A stretch of 14,416 nucleotides of DNA, from contig JBBPXY010000048.1 of assembly GCA_038200435.1 (NCBI GenBank), positions 1 through 14,416 on the forward strand, read 5' to 3'. The position numbers and the translations under genes were made by a program. Source of the DNA: JBBPXY01 sp038200435. Lineage in GTDB: Bacteria; Actinomycetota; Thermoleophilia; Solirubrobacterales; Solirubrobacteraceae. Below are positions 1 through 6,815 of the stretch, in pieces (the stretch's first letter is position 1; every line of letters starts with the position of its first letter). Below the pieces are notes generated by a model that made no database searches, was not told where the DNA came from, and saw only the letters and a list, made by a program, of their open reading frames with translations.

Positions 1-85
1 AAATGCGGACACATACCGTCCGAAAATCGACACTCGGCGCCGGACCCGCTCGCCTTCGCGGACACCGGTGAGCCCAGGCCGCCGC

Positions 86-91
86 TAGATT
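86..91 (+). promoter_or_regulatory. Candidate -10 box of the metG operon
   Basis: The hexamer TAGATT fits the actinobacterial TANNNT -10 pattern and ends 8 bases before the GTG start of metG. That would put the transcription start on or within two bases of the start codon, giving a leaderless or nearly leaderless mRNA. No clear Shine-Dalgarno precedes this GTG, which agrees. No good -35 box is visible; an 8-base palindrome CACCGGTG lies at about that place (63-70). The rest of 1-99 holds no gene that I can see. Confidence 0.4.
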
Positions 92-99
92 CAGGCCCC

Positions 100-1602
100 G
101 TGCCCTACTACGTCACGACGCCGATCTACTACGTGAACGCGGCGCCGCATCTGGGGCACGCGTACACGTCGATAGCGGCCGACATCCTCGCCCGCCACAT
201 GCGCCAGCGGGGGGAGGAGGTCTTCTTCCTCACCGGCACCGACGAGCACGGGGAGCCTGTCGCCCAGGCCGCCGAGCGCGAGGGCGTCACGCCCAAGGAG
301 CTCGCCGATCGCAACGCGGCGCGGTTCGAGGCCCTGATGCCTCAGCTTGACGTCTCCAACGACTTCTTCATTCGCACCTCCGACCCGCGGCACGTCGCGC
401 GGGTGCAGGACCTGATGCAGCGGGTCTACGACAACGGCCACGTGTACCGCGGCACCTACGAAGGTTTCTACTGCCCGCGCTGTGCCGACTTCAAGACCGA
501 CGCCGAGCTTGGTCCCGGCGATACGTGCCCGATCCACGAGATCCCGCTCACGCGGGAGAAGGAGGACAACTGGTTCTTCCGGCTCTCGGCTTTTCAGGAG
601 CAGCTCGAACGGCTCTACGACGCTGAGTCGGACTTCGTGCTGCCGCGGATCAGGTTCAACGAAGCCCGGTCCTTCATCGGCGGCGGGCTCCAGGACGTCT
701 CGCTGTCGCGTGGGCGGCTCAGCTGGGGCGTCCCCGTGCCGTGGGACTCCTCGCAGGTGTTCTACGTGTGGTTCGACGCGCTGCTCAACTACGTCACGGC
801 CCTCGGCTTCGCGCGGGAGGGGGAAGACCTCACGGAGGAGTTCTGGCCCGCGAACTTCCACATCATCGGCAAGGACATCCTCAAGTTCCACGCCGTGATC
901 TGGCCCGCGTTGCTGCTCGCCGCCGGGCTCGAGCTGCCGCGGCACCTGTTCATCCACGGGTACCTGCTGATGAACGACAAGAAGATGTCGAAGTCGCTGG
1001 GCAACGTGCTCGATCCCTTCGAGGTGATCGCGCGCTACGGCACCGACGCGCTGCGCTACTACTGCTTCCGTGAGGTCTCCTTCGGGCAGGACGGCAACGT
1101 CTCGCCCGCGGACTTCGAGACGCGCTACGAGACCGAGCTGGCCAACGAGCTCGGCAACCTCGCTAACCGGACGCTGTCCATGCTGGGGCGATACCGCGAG
1201 GGGAAGGTGCCGAGCGCCGATCCCGATCCCGCTGTCGCCGCCGACTTCGACGGACTGCCGGGCGAGGTCGCCGGCCTGCTCGACCGAGCCGAGATCACCG
1301 CGGCGCTCGAGGCCATCTGGCAGCGCGTGCGGCGGCTGAACCGCTACGTGGAGGAACGGGCACCGTGGAAGCAGGCGAAGGATCCCGAGCAGGCCGGCGA
1401 ACTCGACGTGACCCTCAGGTCGCTCATCGAGGGCCTGCGCTGCCTCGGAGTCCTGTTGCATCCCTACCTGCCAGGCACCTCGGCAAAACTGCTCGGCGCG
1501 CTCGGCGCTCCCACGTTCGAGCTCTCCGCGGCGGCGTTCGGCGCCGGCGAGGCGGGCGCGACCATCGGGCCGCTCGAGCCGCTCTTCCCAAAAGAGCGAT
1601 GA
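100..1602 (+). CDS. metG: Methionyl-tRNA synthetase
   Basis: Class I aminoacyl-tRNA synthetase that charges tRNA-Met in the cytoplasm. The 500-residue product begins with the typical PYYVTTPIYYVN strand. It carries the HIGH-type signature as HLGH (residues 17-20) and an intact KMSKS loop (295-299). A zinc-knuckle-like pattern CPRC (125-128) followed by CPIH (143-146) sits in the connective peptide. The length matches the short actinobacterial form that lacks the C-terminal tRNA-binding (EMAP/Trbp) domain. GTG at 100 is chosen because homologues start at this point and a -10-like box lies just upstream; no other start codon exists in this frame between the window start and 100. The stop overlaps the tatD start by ATGA. 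It is the first gene of a housekeeping operon running to about 4981. Function is recognised by motif and overall sequence. Confidence 0.97.
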   Translation: MPYYVTTPIYYVNAAPHLGHAYTSIAADILARHMRQRGEEVFFLTGTDEHGEPVAQAAEREGVTPKELADRNAARFEALMPQLDVSNDFFIRTSDPRHVARVQDLMQRVYDNGHVYRGTYEGFYCPRCADFKTDAELGPGDTCPIHEIPLTREKEDNWFFRLSAFQEQLERLYDAESDFVLPRIRFNEARSFIGGGLQDVSLSRGRLSWGVPVPWDSSQVFYVWFDALLNYVTALGFAREGEDLTEEFWPANFHIIGKDILKFHAVIWPALLLAAGLELPRHLFIHGYLLMNDKKMSKSLGNVLDPFEVIARYGTDALRYYCFREVSFGQDGNVSPADFETRYETELANELGNLANRTLSMLGRYREGKVPSADPDPAVAADFDGLPGEVAGLLDRAEITAALEAIWQRVRRLNRYVEERAPWKQAKDPEQAGELDVTLRSLIEGLRCLGVLLHPYLPGTSAKLLGALGAPTFELSAAAFGAGEAGATIGPLEPLFPKER

Positions 1603-2351
1603 TCGATTCGCACACGCACCTCGATTCGTGCGAGGAGCCCAACGCCGAGCTGGTGGCGGCCGCCGAGGCGGCGGGCGTCGCGCGGATCCTGACGGTGGGC
1701 ATGACCCGCAACTCCTGCCGGACCGCGCTGGCCGCGGCCGAGGGGTTCCCCCAGGTCCGGGCCGCGGTCGGCCGCCACCCGAACGAGGCGACGGGCTTTG
1801 ACGACGCCGACGCGGCCGATCTCGAGGCGCTGGCCGCGCACGAGCGCTGCGTGGCGATCGGTGAGACCGGTCTCGACTTCTACCGCGAGCGGGCAACACG
1901 CGAGGACCAGGAATGCGCGTTCCACGCCCAGATCGATCTCGCGCGCGCGACCGGCAAGCCGCTGATCATCCACACCCGCGCGGCCGAAGACGAGACCCTC
2001 GTGATCCTGGGCGAGCGGGCGAGCGACCTGCGGGTGGTGCTGCACTGCTTCTCGATGCCCGAGCGCCTCGACGAGTGCCTCGCGTACGACGGCTGGCTGA
2101 TCTCGTTCGCCGGCAACCTCACCTACCCGGCGGCGGGCGAGTTGCGCGCGGCGGCCGCACGCGTTCCGGCCGACCGGCTGCTCGTCGAAACGGACGCGCC
2201 CTACCTCTCCCCCCAACCTGTTCGCAAGCACCGCAACCAGCCCGCCTACGTGACGCACACTGCCGCCGCGCTGGCGGCGGAGCGCGGCGACGACCCCGAT
2301 GAGCTGGGCACGACCCTCGACCGCAACGCGGCGGAGTTGTTCGGGTGGTGA
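1599..2351 (+). CDS. tatD: TatD-family metal-dependent deoxyribonuclease
   Basis: TIM-barrel metallohydrolase of the TatD/YcfH family, which act as Mg-dependent 3'-5' exonucleases or repair-linked DNases. The 250-residue product shows all family signatures in order: DSHTHLD at the N-terminus (metal ligands His5 and His7), GETGLDFY, IIHTR, HCFS and the late TDAPY aspartate. The length is normal for the family. The start ATG overlaps the metG stop (ATGA), which argues for translational coupling and rejects the longer open frame upstream. A metG-tatD-rsmA-ispE order is common in Gram-positive bacteria, so the context supports the call. The exact cellular substrate of bacterial TatD paralogues varies and cannot be decided here. 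Confidence 0.93.
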   Translation: MIDSHTHLDSCEEPNAELVAAAEAAGVARILTVGMTRNSCRTALAAAEGFPQVRAAVGRHPNEATGFDDADAADLEALAAHERCVAIGETGLDFYRERATREDQECAFHAQIDLARATGKPLIIHTRAAEDETLVILGERASDLRVVLHCFSMPERLDECLAYDGWLISFAGNLTYPAAGELRAAAARVPADRLLVETDAPYLSPQPVRKHRNQPAYVTHTAAALAAERGDDPDELGTTLDRNAAELFGW

Positions 2352-3187
2352 GCGCCGAGCTGCCGACCCAGCCCAGCCTGCGGCGGCTCCGTGCCTTCGG
2401 CGTGCGGCCGGATCGCGACCTCGGCCAGAACTTCCTGATCGATTCGAACATCCTCGACGTGATCGGCCGCGCGGCGAGGCTCGGTCCGGAGGACGTCGTG
2501 CTGGAGATCGGCGGAGGCCTCGGCGTGCTCTCCGAGTATCTGGCCGAGCGGGTGGCCGCCGTGCACGTGATCGAGATCGACCGCCGGCTCGGGCCGGCCC
2601 TGCGCGAAGCGCTGCACCCTTACCCGGCGGCGCAACTGCACTTTGGCGACGCCGTCAGGCTGCCCATCGGTCTTCTCGACCCGGCGCCGACAAAGCTCGT
2701 AGCCAACTTGCCCTACGGGATCGCGGCGTCGGCCATCCTGCGCGTGATCGAGGAGCTGCCGAGCGTGACCACTTGCGTGGCGATGGTGCAGCGCGAGGTC
2801 GGCGAGCGGCTCGCCGCGGGGCCGGGGACGAGCGCCTACGGAGTGCCGTCCGTGCTCGCCCAGCTCTCGTGCGACGTCAAGGTCCTCCGCGCGGTCCCGC
2901 GGGGAGTCTTCCATCCCGTGCCGAACGTCGACTCCGTCCTCGTTGCTCTCGAGCGAAGAAGAGCCGATCCCGGGCCGGCTGTGCGGCCGCTCGTCCACGC
3001 TGCCTTCGCTCATCGCCGCAAGGCGCTCGGCGGCTCGCTCGCCCTGGCTCCCGGTGCCGCGCCCGGAGGGCGCGATCGCGTGCGGGCCATCCTGCCCGAG
3101 CTCGGCCTGCCCGCCGACGCGCGCGCCGAGCGGCTCGCTCCGGCGGACTTCAAGTCGCTCGCCGCCCGCCTGGCCGCGTCACCGTGA
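2348..3187 (+). CDS. rsmA: 16S rRNA dimethyladenosine transferase RsmA (KsgA)
   Basis: SAM-dependent methyltransferase that dimethylates two adjacent adenosines near the 3' end of 16S rRNA during small-subunit assembly. The product (about 279 residues) carries the family N-terminal LGQNFLID, the SAM-binding motif EIGGGLG (residues 53-59, where the more usual form is EIGPG), the catalytic motif NLPYG (from residue 120) and the late FHPVPNVDS segment. Two consecutive GTG codons, 2345 and 2348, are possible starts. I prefer 2348 because it gives the 4-base GTGA overlap with the tatD stop seen at most junctions here; 2345 would add one residue. The 3' end overlaps ispE by GTGA. Loss of this enzyme gives kasugamycin resistance in known bacteria. 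Confidence 0.95.
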   Translation: MSAELPTQPSLRRLRAFGVRPDRDLGQNFLIDSNILDVIGRAARLGPEDVVLEIGGGLGVLSEYLAERVAAVHVIEIDRRLGPALREALHPYPAAQLHFGDAVRLPIGLLDPAPTKLVANLPYGIAASAILRVIEELPSVTTCVAMVQREVGERLAAGPGTSAYGVPSVLAQLSCDVKVLRAVPRGVFHPVPNVDSVLVALERRRADPGPAVRPLVHAAFAHRRKALGGSLALAPGAAPGGRDRVRAILPELGLPADARAERLAPADFKSLAARLAASP

Positions 3188-4107
3188 GCTTCGCCGGCCT
3201 GCGCGCCCTCGCGCCGGGCAAGGTCAACCTCACCCTTTTCCTGGGTCCGACCCGCGCGGACGGGCTGCACGAGCTCGTGTCGCTTGTGCAGCCGGTGTCG
3301 CTGGCCGACGAGCTCGAGTTGCAGCCCGCGGAGGGTGCGCAAGCCGACGAAGTGCTCTGCCCCTCCGTCGCGGGCCCGAACCTCGCCGCCGCCGCGCTCG
3401 CCGCCTACCGGCGCGATACCGGATGGAGCGAGCCGGCCGTCCGCTTGACGATCGTGAAGCGGGTGCCGGTCGCGGCCGGGATGGGCGGTGGATCCTCCGA
3501 CGCTGCGACGGCGCTCCGCCTGGCCGCCTACGCCCACACCGGAGCGGCCGGCAACGGCGACCGCTTGACCGACCTTGCCCCCGCCCTAGGGGCCGACGTG
3601 CCGGCTCTCCTGCACACGGGACCCACGCTTGTCGGCGGGGCGGGCGAGAGCGTCGAACCCCTGCCTGATCGCGAGCCCTTTGGGCTCGTCCTGATCCCCT
3701 CGACCGACGGACTGGGCACACCGGAGGTCTACGCCGAGGCGGACCGGATCGGGAGCGCTCGCTCGCGGGCCGAGCTCCACGAGCGCCGGTCCACTCTGCT
3801 CGAAGCGCTTGCTGACGGTGCCCTCCCGCCGTCCGACCTGCTCGTGAACGACCTCCAGGCTGCCGCCTGCTCCCTACGTCCCGCGATCGGCGAGACGCTC
3901 GATGCGGTCCGCGGAGCGGGTGCCCGCGACGCGCTCGTCAGCGGGTCGGGGCCGACGGTCTTCGGCGTCTTTCCCGGCATGGAAGGACGGGCCGTGGCCG
4001 CGGCGGCGGCGGCGGAGCTGGCCGAGAGGTTCCCGGGCGCGCAGGAGGCAGCAGCCGTCACGCCCGGGTTCGCGGAGGTCCGGGGGATGGAGGCGGGCGG
4101 CGCGTGA
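3184..4107 (+). CDS. ispE: 4-diphosphocytidyl-2-C-methyl-D-erythritol kinase
   Basis: GHMP kinase that phosphorylates CDP-methylerythritol, the fourth step of the MEP (non-mevalonate) isoprenoid pathway. The 307-residue product has the N-terminal APGKVNLTL strand with Lys13, the glycine-rich ATP loop AGMGGGSSDAA (about residues 98-108), the catalytic Asp in LGADVPALL (Asp138), and the C-terminal SGSGPTVFG motif. GTG at 3184 is chosen because it overlaps the rsmA stop (GTGA) and gives the standard N-terminus. The frame is open far upstream, but that extension reads as Arg-rich shadow of rsmA. It shows that the host uses the MEP route. The 3' end overlaps the next gene by GTGA. Confidence 0.95.
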   Translation: MSFAGLRALAPGKVNLTLFLGPTRADGLHELVSLVQPVSLADELELQPAEGAQADEVLCPSVAGPNLAAAALAAYRRDTGWSEPAVRLTIVKRVPVAAGMGGGSSDAATALRLAAYAHTGAAGNGDRLTDLAPALGADVPALLHTGPTLVGGAGESVEPLPDREPFGLVLIPSTDGLGTPEVYAEADRIGSARSRAELHERRSTLLEALADGALPPSDLLVNDLQAAACSLRPAIGETLDAVRGAGARDALVSGSGPTVFGVFPGMEGRAVAAAAAAELAERFPGAQEAAAVTPGFAEVRGMEAGGA

Positions 4108-4763
4108 GCGCGCGGGGCCGCCGAGCGCCGGCGGTGGTCGCCGCGGGTCTGACGGCTCTCGCCGTTCTCTCCGCGGGCTTGGTGTGGTGGCTGGCCTCGG
4201 AGGTCGACCGACGGCCTCTGCCCGGCCTCGACCGCGACGGTTTCACCGTGGGTGCGGACCTCCGCACGGGATGGCTGACCGACGTGATGAAGATCCTCAC
4301 GAACGCGGGCTCGAGCGTCGTCGTCGGTCCGATCCTGTTGGTGACCGTCGCCTGGCTACTGCGCAAGCACCGGCGCATCGAGGCCGCCGCGCTCGGCTCG
4401 GGCGGCGCCTTGGTCTTCGCGGCTGTGCACGTGCTCAAGGCGGGTATCGACCGCCCGCGGCCCACCGCGCCGCTCGCGCACACCACCTTCGCGAGCTTCC
4501 CCTCCGGACACGCCGCGTACTCCGTCGGGTTCTTGGCCATCGCCTGCATTCTCGTCGCCGGGAGCCCGCGCCCGCGCGCACTGGCGCTGGGCCTCGCGGC
4601 CGTTCTGTTGGCGGTTCTGGTCGGGTTTACCCGCGTCTACCTGCGCGCTCACTACGTCACCGACGTGCTCGGGGGCTGGGCGCTCGCCATCGCCAGCTTC
4701 GCTGCGCCCGCCGCGGTGGGGAACGCCGTCTCGCGAATGCGGCACAATGCCCGCTCGTCATGA
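4104..4763 (+). CDS. PAP2-family membrane phosphatase
   Basis: Integral membrane phosphatase of the PAP2 (type 2 phosphatidic acid phosphatase) superfamily, whose members dephosphorylate lipid phosphates such as undecaprenyl pyrophosphate, phosphatidic acid or phosphatidylglycerophosphate. The 219-residue product has about six hydrophobic segments and the full three-part signature: K-X6-RP (Lys112 to Arg119-Pro120), PSGH (133-136), and R-X5-H-X3-D (Arg177, His183, Asp187). It follows ispE with a GTGA overlap. Since ispE leads to polyprenyl phosphates, a role in undecaprenyl carrier recycling is attractive, but this is inference from position only. Substrate cannot be read from the sequence. 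Confidence 0.9.
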   Translation: MSARGRRAPAVVAAGLTALAVLSAGLVWWLASEVDRRPLPGLDRDGFTVGADLRTGWLTDVMKILTNAGSSVVVGPILLVTVAWLLRKHRRIEAAALGSGGALVFAAVHVLKAGIDRPRPTAPLAHTTFASFPSGHAAYSVGFLAIACILVAGSPRPRALALGLAAVLLAVLVGFTRVYLRAHYVTDVLGGWALAIASFAAPAAVGNAVSRMRHNARSS

Positions 4764-4981
4764 GCAACGCCGCGATCACCAACCTCGTCGCCGCCTGCGC
4801 CGGAGTCTTCGGGCTGGCCGCCTTTGTCGGGCTCGTGGCCATCCCGGCGGTGAGCTCGTACTCACGGCTTTGGGAGAGGGTCGCGGCGGCGTTCCTCTCG
4901 ATCTACGTGCTGGCGGCCCTGCTGGTGGTGGGCGTCGTGATCGGCGGCATCGTCGTCTACGAGTGGGACCGCATCGTCTAG
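4760..4981 (+). CDS. Small two-helix membrane protein, unknown function
   Basis: A 73-residue product I do not recognise. The ATG overlaps the stop of the phosphatase gene (ATGA). It has two hydrophobic helices (about residues 5-30 and 42-67) separated by a short polar loop with SSYSRLWER, and ends in a charged EWDRIV tail. The strictly alternating hydrophobic/polar pattern and the coupled start support a real gene rather than chance. It is the last gene of the metG operon; after it come a GC-rich hairpin and a new promoter. It may assist the neighbouring membrane phosphatase, but nothing in the sequence proves that. Confidence 0.72.
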   Translation: MSNAAITNLVAACAGVFGLAAFVGLVAIPAVSSYSRLWERVAAAFLSIYVLAALLVVGVVIGGIVVYEWDRIV

Positions 4982-4992
4982 AGCACTCGCGC

Positions 4993-5018
4993 GCCGGCTC
5001 GGGCCCCAGGGGGCCGGC
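4993..5018 (+). terminator. GC-rich inverted repeat between operons
   Basis: GCCGGC at 4993-4998 can pair with GCCGGC at 5013-5018, and an inner GGCCC/GGGCC stem (5002-5006 with 5011-5015) is possible as an alternative. It starts 11 bases after the stop of the small membrane protein gene and ends just before the TACAAT box of the next operon. There is no T-run, so it is not a classical intrinsic terminator. It may act as a weak terminator or as an operator over the -35 region of the PucR-type gene. Confidence 0.35.
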
Positions 5019-5019
5019 C

Positions 5020-5025
5020 TACAAT
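5020..5025 (+). promoter_or_regulatory. -10 box, leaderless promoter of the pucR-like operon
   Basis: TACAAT is a near-perfect -10 hexamer. Counting its last base as -7 puts +1 at 5032, exactly the A of the ATG. No Shine-Dalgarno lies in the six bases between box and start. This supports both the chosen start and a leaderless mRNA. No -35 consensus is seen; that position falls in the GC-rich inverted repeat. Confidence 0.6.
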
Positions 5026-5031
5026 CGTCGG

Positions 5032-6273
5032 ATGGCGCTGCCGGCCCGCAGCGGGCCTGAGCCGGGCGTCGGCCTTGACGCCCTCGAGGCGATTACCGAC
5101 GCCGTCGAGGCGGGCGCCGGCCTGCCCGAAGTGGTGCGGGCCGCCGCGCGGGCGCTCGACGCATCGCTGGTGCTGATCGACCGCTCGAGCTCGGTCCTGG
5201 CCGTGGCGGCACGTTCGCCCGCCGAGGAAGCGTCACTGATGCGCGACGGTCCGGGCGTCGTCTCGCTCGACCTGCGGGTCGCCGACTCGCTAGTCGGCCG
5301 TCTGCGGATGCGAGCACGGGGCGAGCCACCCGGCTCGCTGGTGCGGCTCGTCACCGCGCTCGTCGCCTCGGAGGTCGAGCGCGTGCGCGCTCCCGAGCGG
5401 GCCTCGGAAGAGGCGTCGTCCGCCTTCCTGCGCGCGGTTCTCGACAAGAGGATCCCGGAACGCCTCGACCTTCTCGCCCGCGGACACGAGCTCGGGATCG
5501 ATCTCGACTCCGGTGGAACGGTGATCGTCGCGCGAGCCCACGCGCACGCACCTACGGACGAAGGCTGGCGTGCCCGTCTGCTTGCCATCGCCGAACGAGG
5601 AGCACGCTCCGCCGCGGCCGGCTCGATCGTGGCTCTTGCCGAGAGCGGCGGGGACGAGGTGGTGATGCTGGTGCCCGAAGGCGTCACCCCGGCCGGGCCG
5701 CGCGCCGCCCAGCTCGTGATGCGCGAGCTCGAGCAGAACCTGCCGGGCTTCCACTTCGCCATTGGGCACAGCCGAGTGGCTCACGAGCCCGCCGAGCTCC
5801 ACCGCGCCGGGCACGAGGCAATGCTGGCCGTCAACGTGGTCGAGGGGGAAGCCGACCGGCGGCTCATGGCCTACGACGAGACGGGCACCTACCGGATCCT
5901 CCTGCCGTACATGAGCGAGGATCCGTCGGAGCTCCAGCGCTTCTACGCGGAAACCGTCTCCCCGCTCGCCGCCTACGACGAGCAGTACGAGACCGACCTC
6001 GTAGGCACCCTCGAGGCCTTTCTCGAGTGCGACGGCAACGTCGGTGCCACCGCCACCCGCCTGATCACCCATCGCCACACGGTCCGCTACCGGTTGGAGC
6101 GGGTGCGCGAGCTCTCAGGGCTCGACGTGGGCCAGAGCGACGGCCGGGAGAAGCTCTCGCTCGGGCTCAAAGCGATGCGGGTGCTCGGTATCGCCCCGCC
6201 GCGTGGCCCTGCCAGCGAGCGTGGTGCGAGCGCCGGCCGGGTGCCGCGCGAGAAGCCCGACCGCCGGGCATGA
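5032..6273 (+). CDS. PucR/CdaR-family transcriptional regulator
   Basis: The 413-residue product looks like a PucR-type DNA-binding regulator. The N-terminal half (about 15-120) resembles a small sensor domain, the middle (about 155-290) a GGDEF-like CdaR region lacking cyclase signatures, and the C-terminus a PucR helix-turn-helix (about 320-366), with the hallmark run LEAFLECDGNVGATATRL followed by HRHTVRYRLERVRELSGLD. Known members regulate purine, sugar-acid or proline use, usually of adjacent genes. ATG at 5032 is chosen because a TACAAT box places +1 on it; the longer open frame upstream overlaps the membrane genes. Its stop overlaps the peroxiredoxin-like start (ATGA), so it is likely co-expressed with, and may control, the next two genes. 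The ligand is unknown. Confidence 0.88.
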   Translation: MALPARSGPEPGVGLDALEAITDAVEAGAGLPEVVRAAARALDASLVLIDRSSSVLAVAARSPAEEASLMRDGPGVVSLDLRVADSLVGRLRMRARGEPPGSLVRLVTALVASEVERVRAPERASEEASSAFLRAVLDKRIPERLDLLARGHELGIDLDSGGTVIVARAHAHAPTDEGWRARLLAIAERGARSAAAGSIVALAESGGDEVVMLVPEGVTPAGPRAAQLVMRELEQNLPGFHFAIGHSRVAHEPAELHRAGHEAMLAVNVVEGEADRRLMAYDETGTYRILLPYMSEDPSELQRFYAETVSPLAAYDEQYETDLVGTLEAFLECDGNVGATATRLITHRHTVRYRLERVRELSGLDVGQSDGREKLSLGLKAMRVLGIAPPRGPASERGASAGRVPREKPDRRA

Positions 6274-6815
6274 GCCTGCGACCCGGAGATGCGGCGCCAG
6301 CGCTGCCGCTCGTACTCTCTGACGGCACCGAGGCGAGCCTGACGGACTTCCGGGGAGAGGCCGTGGTGCTCATCTTCCTGCGCCACCTCGGTTGACTGCC
6401 ATGCCGCGAGCACCTCGTCGAGGTTGCTGACCGCAGAGCCGAACTGGACGCCCGTGTTGTCTGCATCACCTTCTCCATCCCGGCGATGCTGAAGGTGTTC
6501 GAGCGCGACCTCGACCGCGGAGAGGACATCACCCTTCTCGGCGACCCCGGTCGCGCCCTGTACGGCGCCTTCGGCCTCGAGCGGGCGTCGTTCGCGCGGG
6601 TCTGGCTCGATCCGCGAGTCTGGCTGCGCTACGGCTCGCTGCTCGCACGCGGCCGCCGCCCGCGCGCAGCCCAGGGCGACACCCTCCAGCTCGGTGGCGA
6701 CGCGATCCTCGACGCTCGGGGAACTGTGCGATTCGTGTACCGCAGCCGGGGGCCCGAGGATCGCCCGTCCCTCGACGAGCTCAAGGCGCAGCGTGGGAAG
6801 ATGCCCGCGTCGTGA
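6270..6815 (+). CDS. Peroxiredoxin-like (AhpC/TSA, SelL/PRXL2-type) candidate selenoprotein
   Basis: Thioredoxin-fold redox protein of the AhpC/TSA-like group, 181 residues if TGA at 6393-6395 is read as selenocysteine. The N-terminal part (LRPGDAAPALPL, then VVLIFLRHLG) runs straight into U42-L43-P44-C45-REHL; relatives have Cys at residue 42, giving the usual CxxC. Downstream of the TGA the same frame is open for 139 codons and remains family-like: VVCITFS, LLGDPGRALYGAFGL, then QGDTLQLGGDAILD and VRFVYRSRGPEDRPSLDEL. The start ATG overlaps the regulator stop (ATGA) and the end overlaps the cyclase start (GTGA). Automatic calling would split or truncate this gene. Alternatives are a nonsense mutation or a base error (TGC or TGT to TGA); I favour selenocysteine because the TGA falls exactly at the redox Cys. 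No sel genes are present in the window. Confidence 0.8.
6393..6395 (+). other. In-frame TGA, likely selenocysteine codon
   Basis: The single in-frame stop of the peroxiredoxin-like gene. It occupies the first position of the family CxxC motif (U-L-P-C), preceded by FLRHLG and followed by REHL. Cys-to-Sec replacement at this exact site is known in SelL-like and related Prx/Trx-fold selenoproteins. Confidence 0.75.
6409..6428 (+). promoter_or_regulatory. Candidate bacterial SECIS hairpin
   Basis: Downstream of the TGA, AGC-A-CCTC (6409-6416) pairs with GAGG-TT-GCT (6420-6428), leaving one bulged T and a three-base loop GTC (6417-6419). The loop starts 22 bases after the last base of the TGA and its first base is G. 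This fits the general bacterial SECIS rule: short loop with an early G, about 16-37 bases from UGA. Stable hairpins arise easily in such GC-rich coding sequence, so this is supportive, not decisive. Confidence 0.45.

Noticed and set aside
63..70. CACCGGTG palindrome near the -35 position of metG
   Set aside because: Eight bases is too short to distinguish from chance in this composition.
91..1899. A 602-codon open frame on the minus strand opposite metG and tatD
   Set aside because: Its translation is low-complexity and rich in Arg, Pro, Val and Glu with no family motif, as expected for the antisense frame of GC-rich codons; the plus-strand genes have full signatures.
2299..3183. Long upstream extension of the ispE frame
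   Set aside because: It overlaps all of rsmA, is Arg-rich and motif-free, and the GTG at 3184 gives the standard IspE N-terminus with a GTGA overlap.
6486..6815. A separate 109-residue gene starting at the ATG at 6486
   Set aside because: It is the C-terminal half of the peroxiredoxin-like protein, in the same frame as the part before the TGA, and would lack the redox site; reinitiation there is possible but is not the simplest reading.
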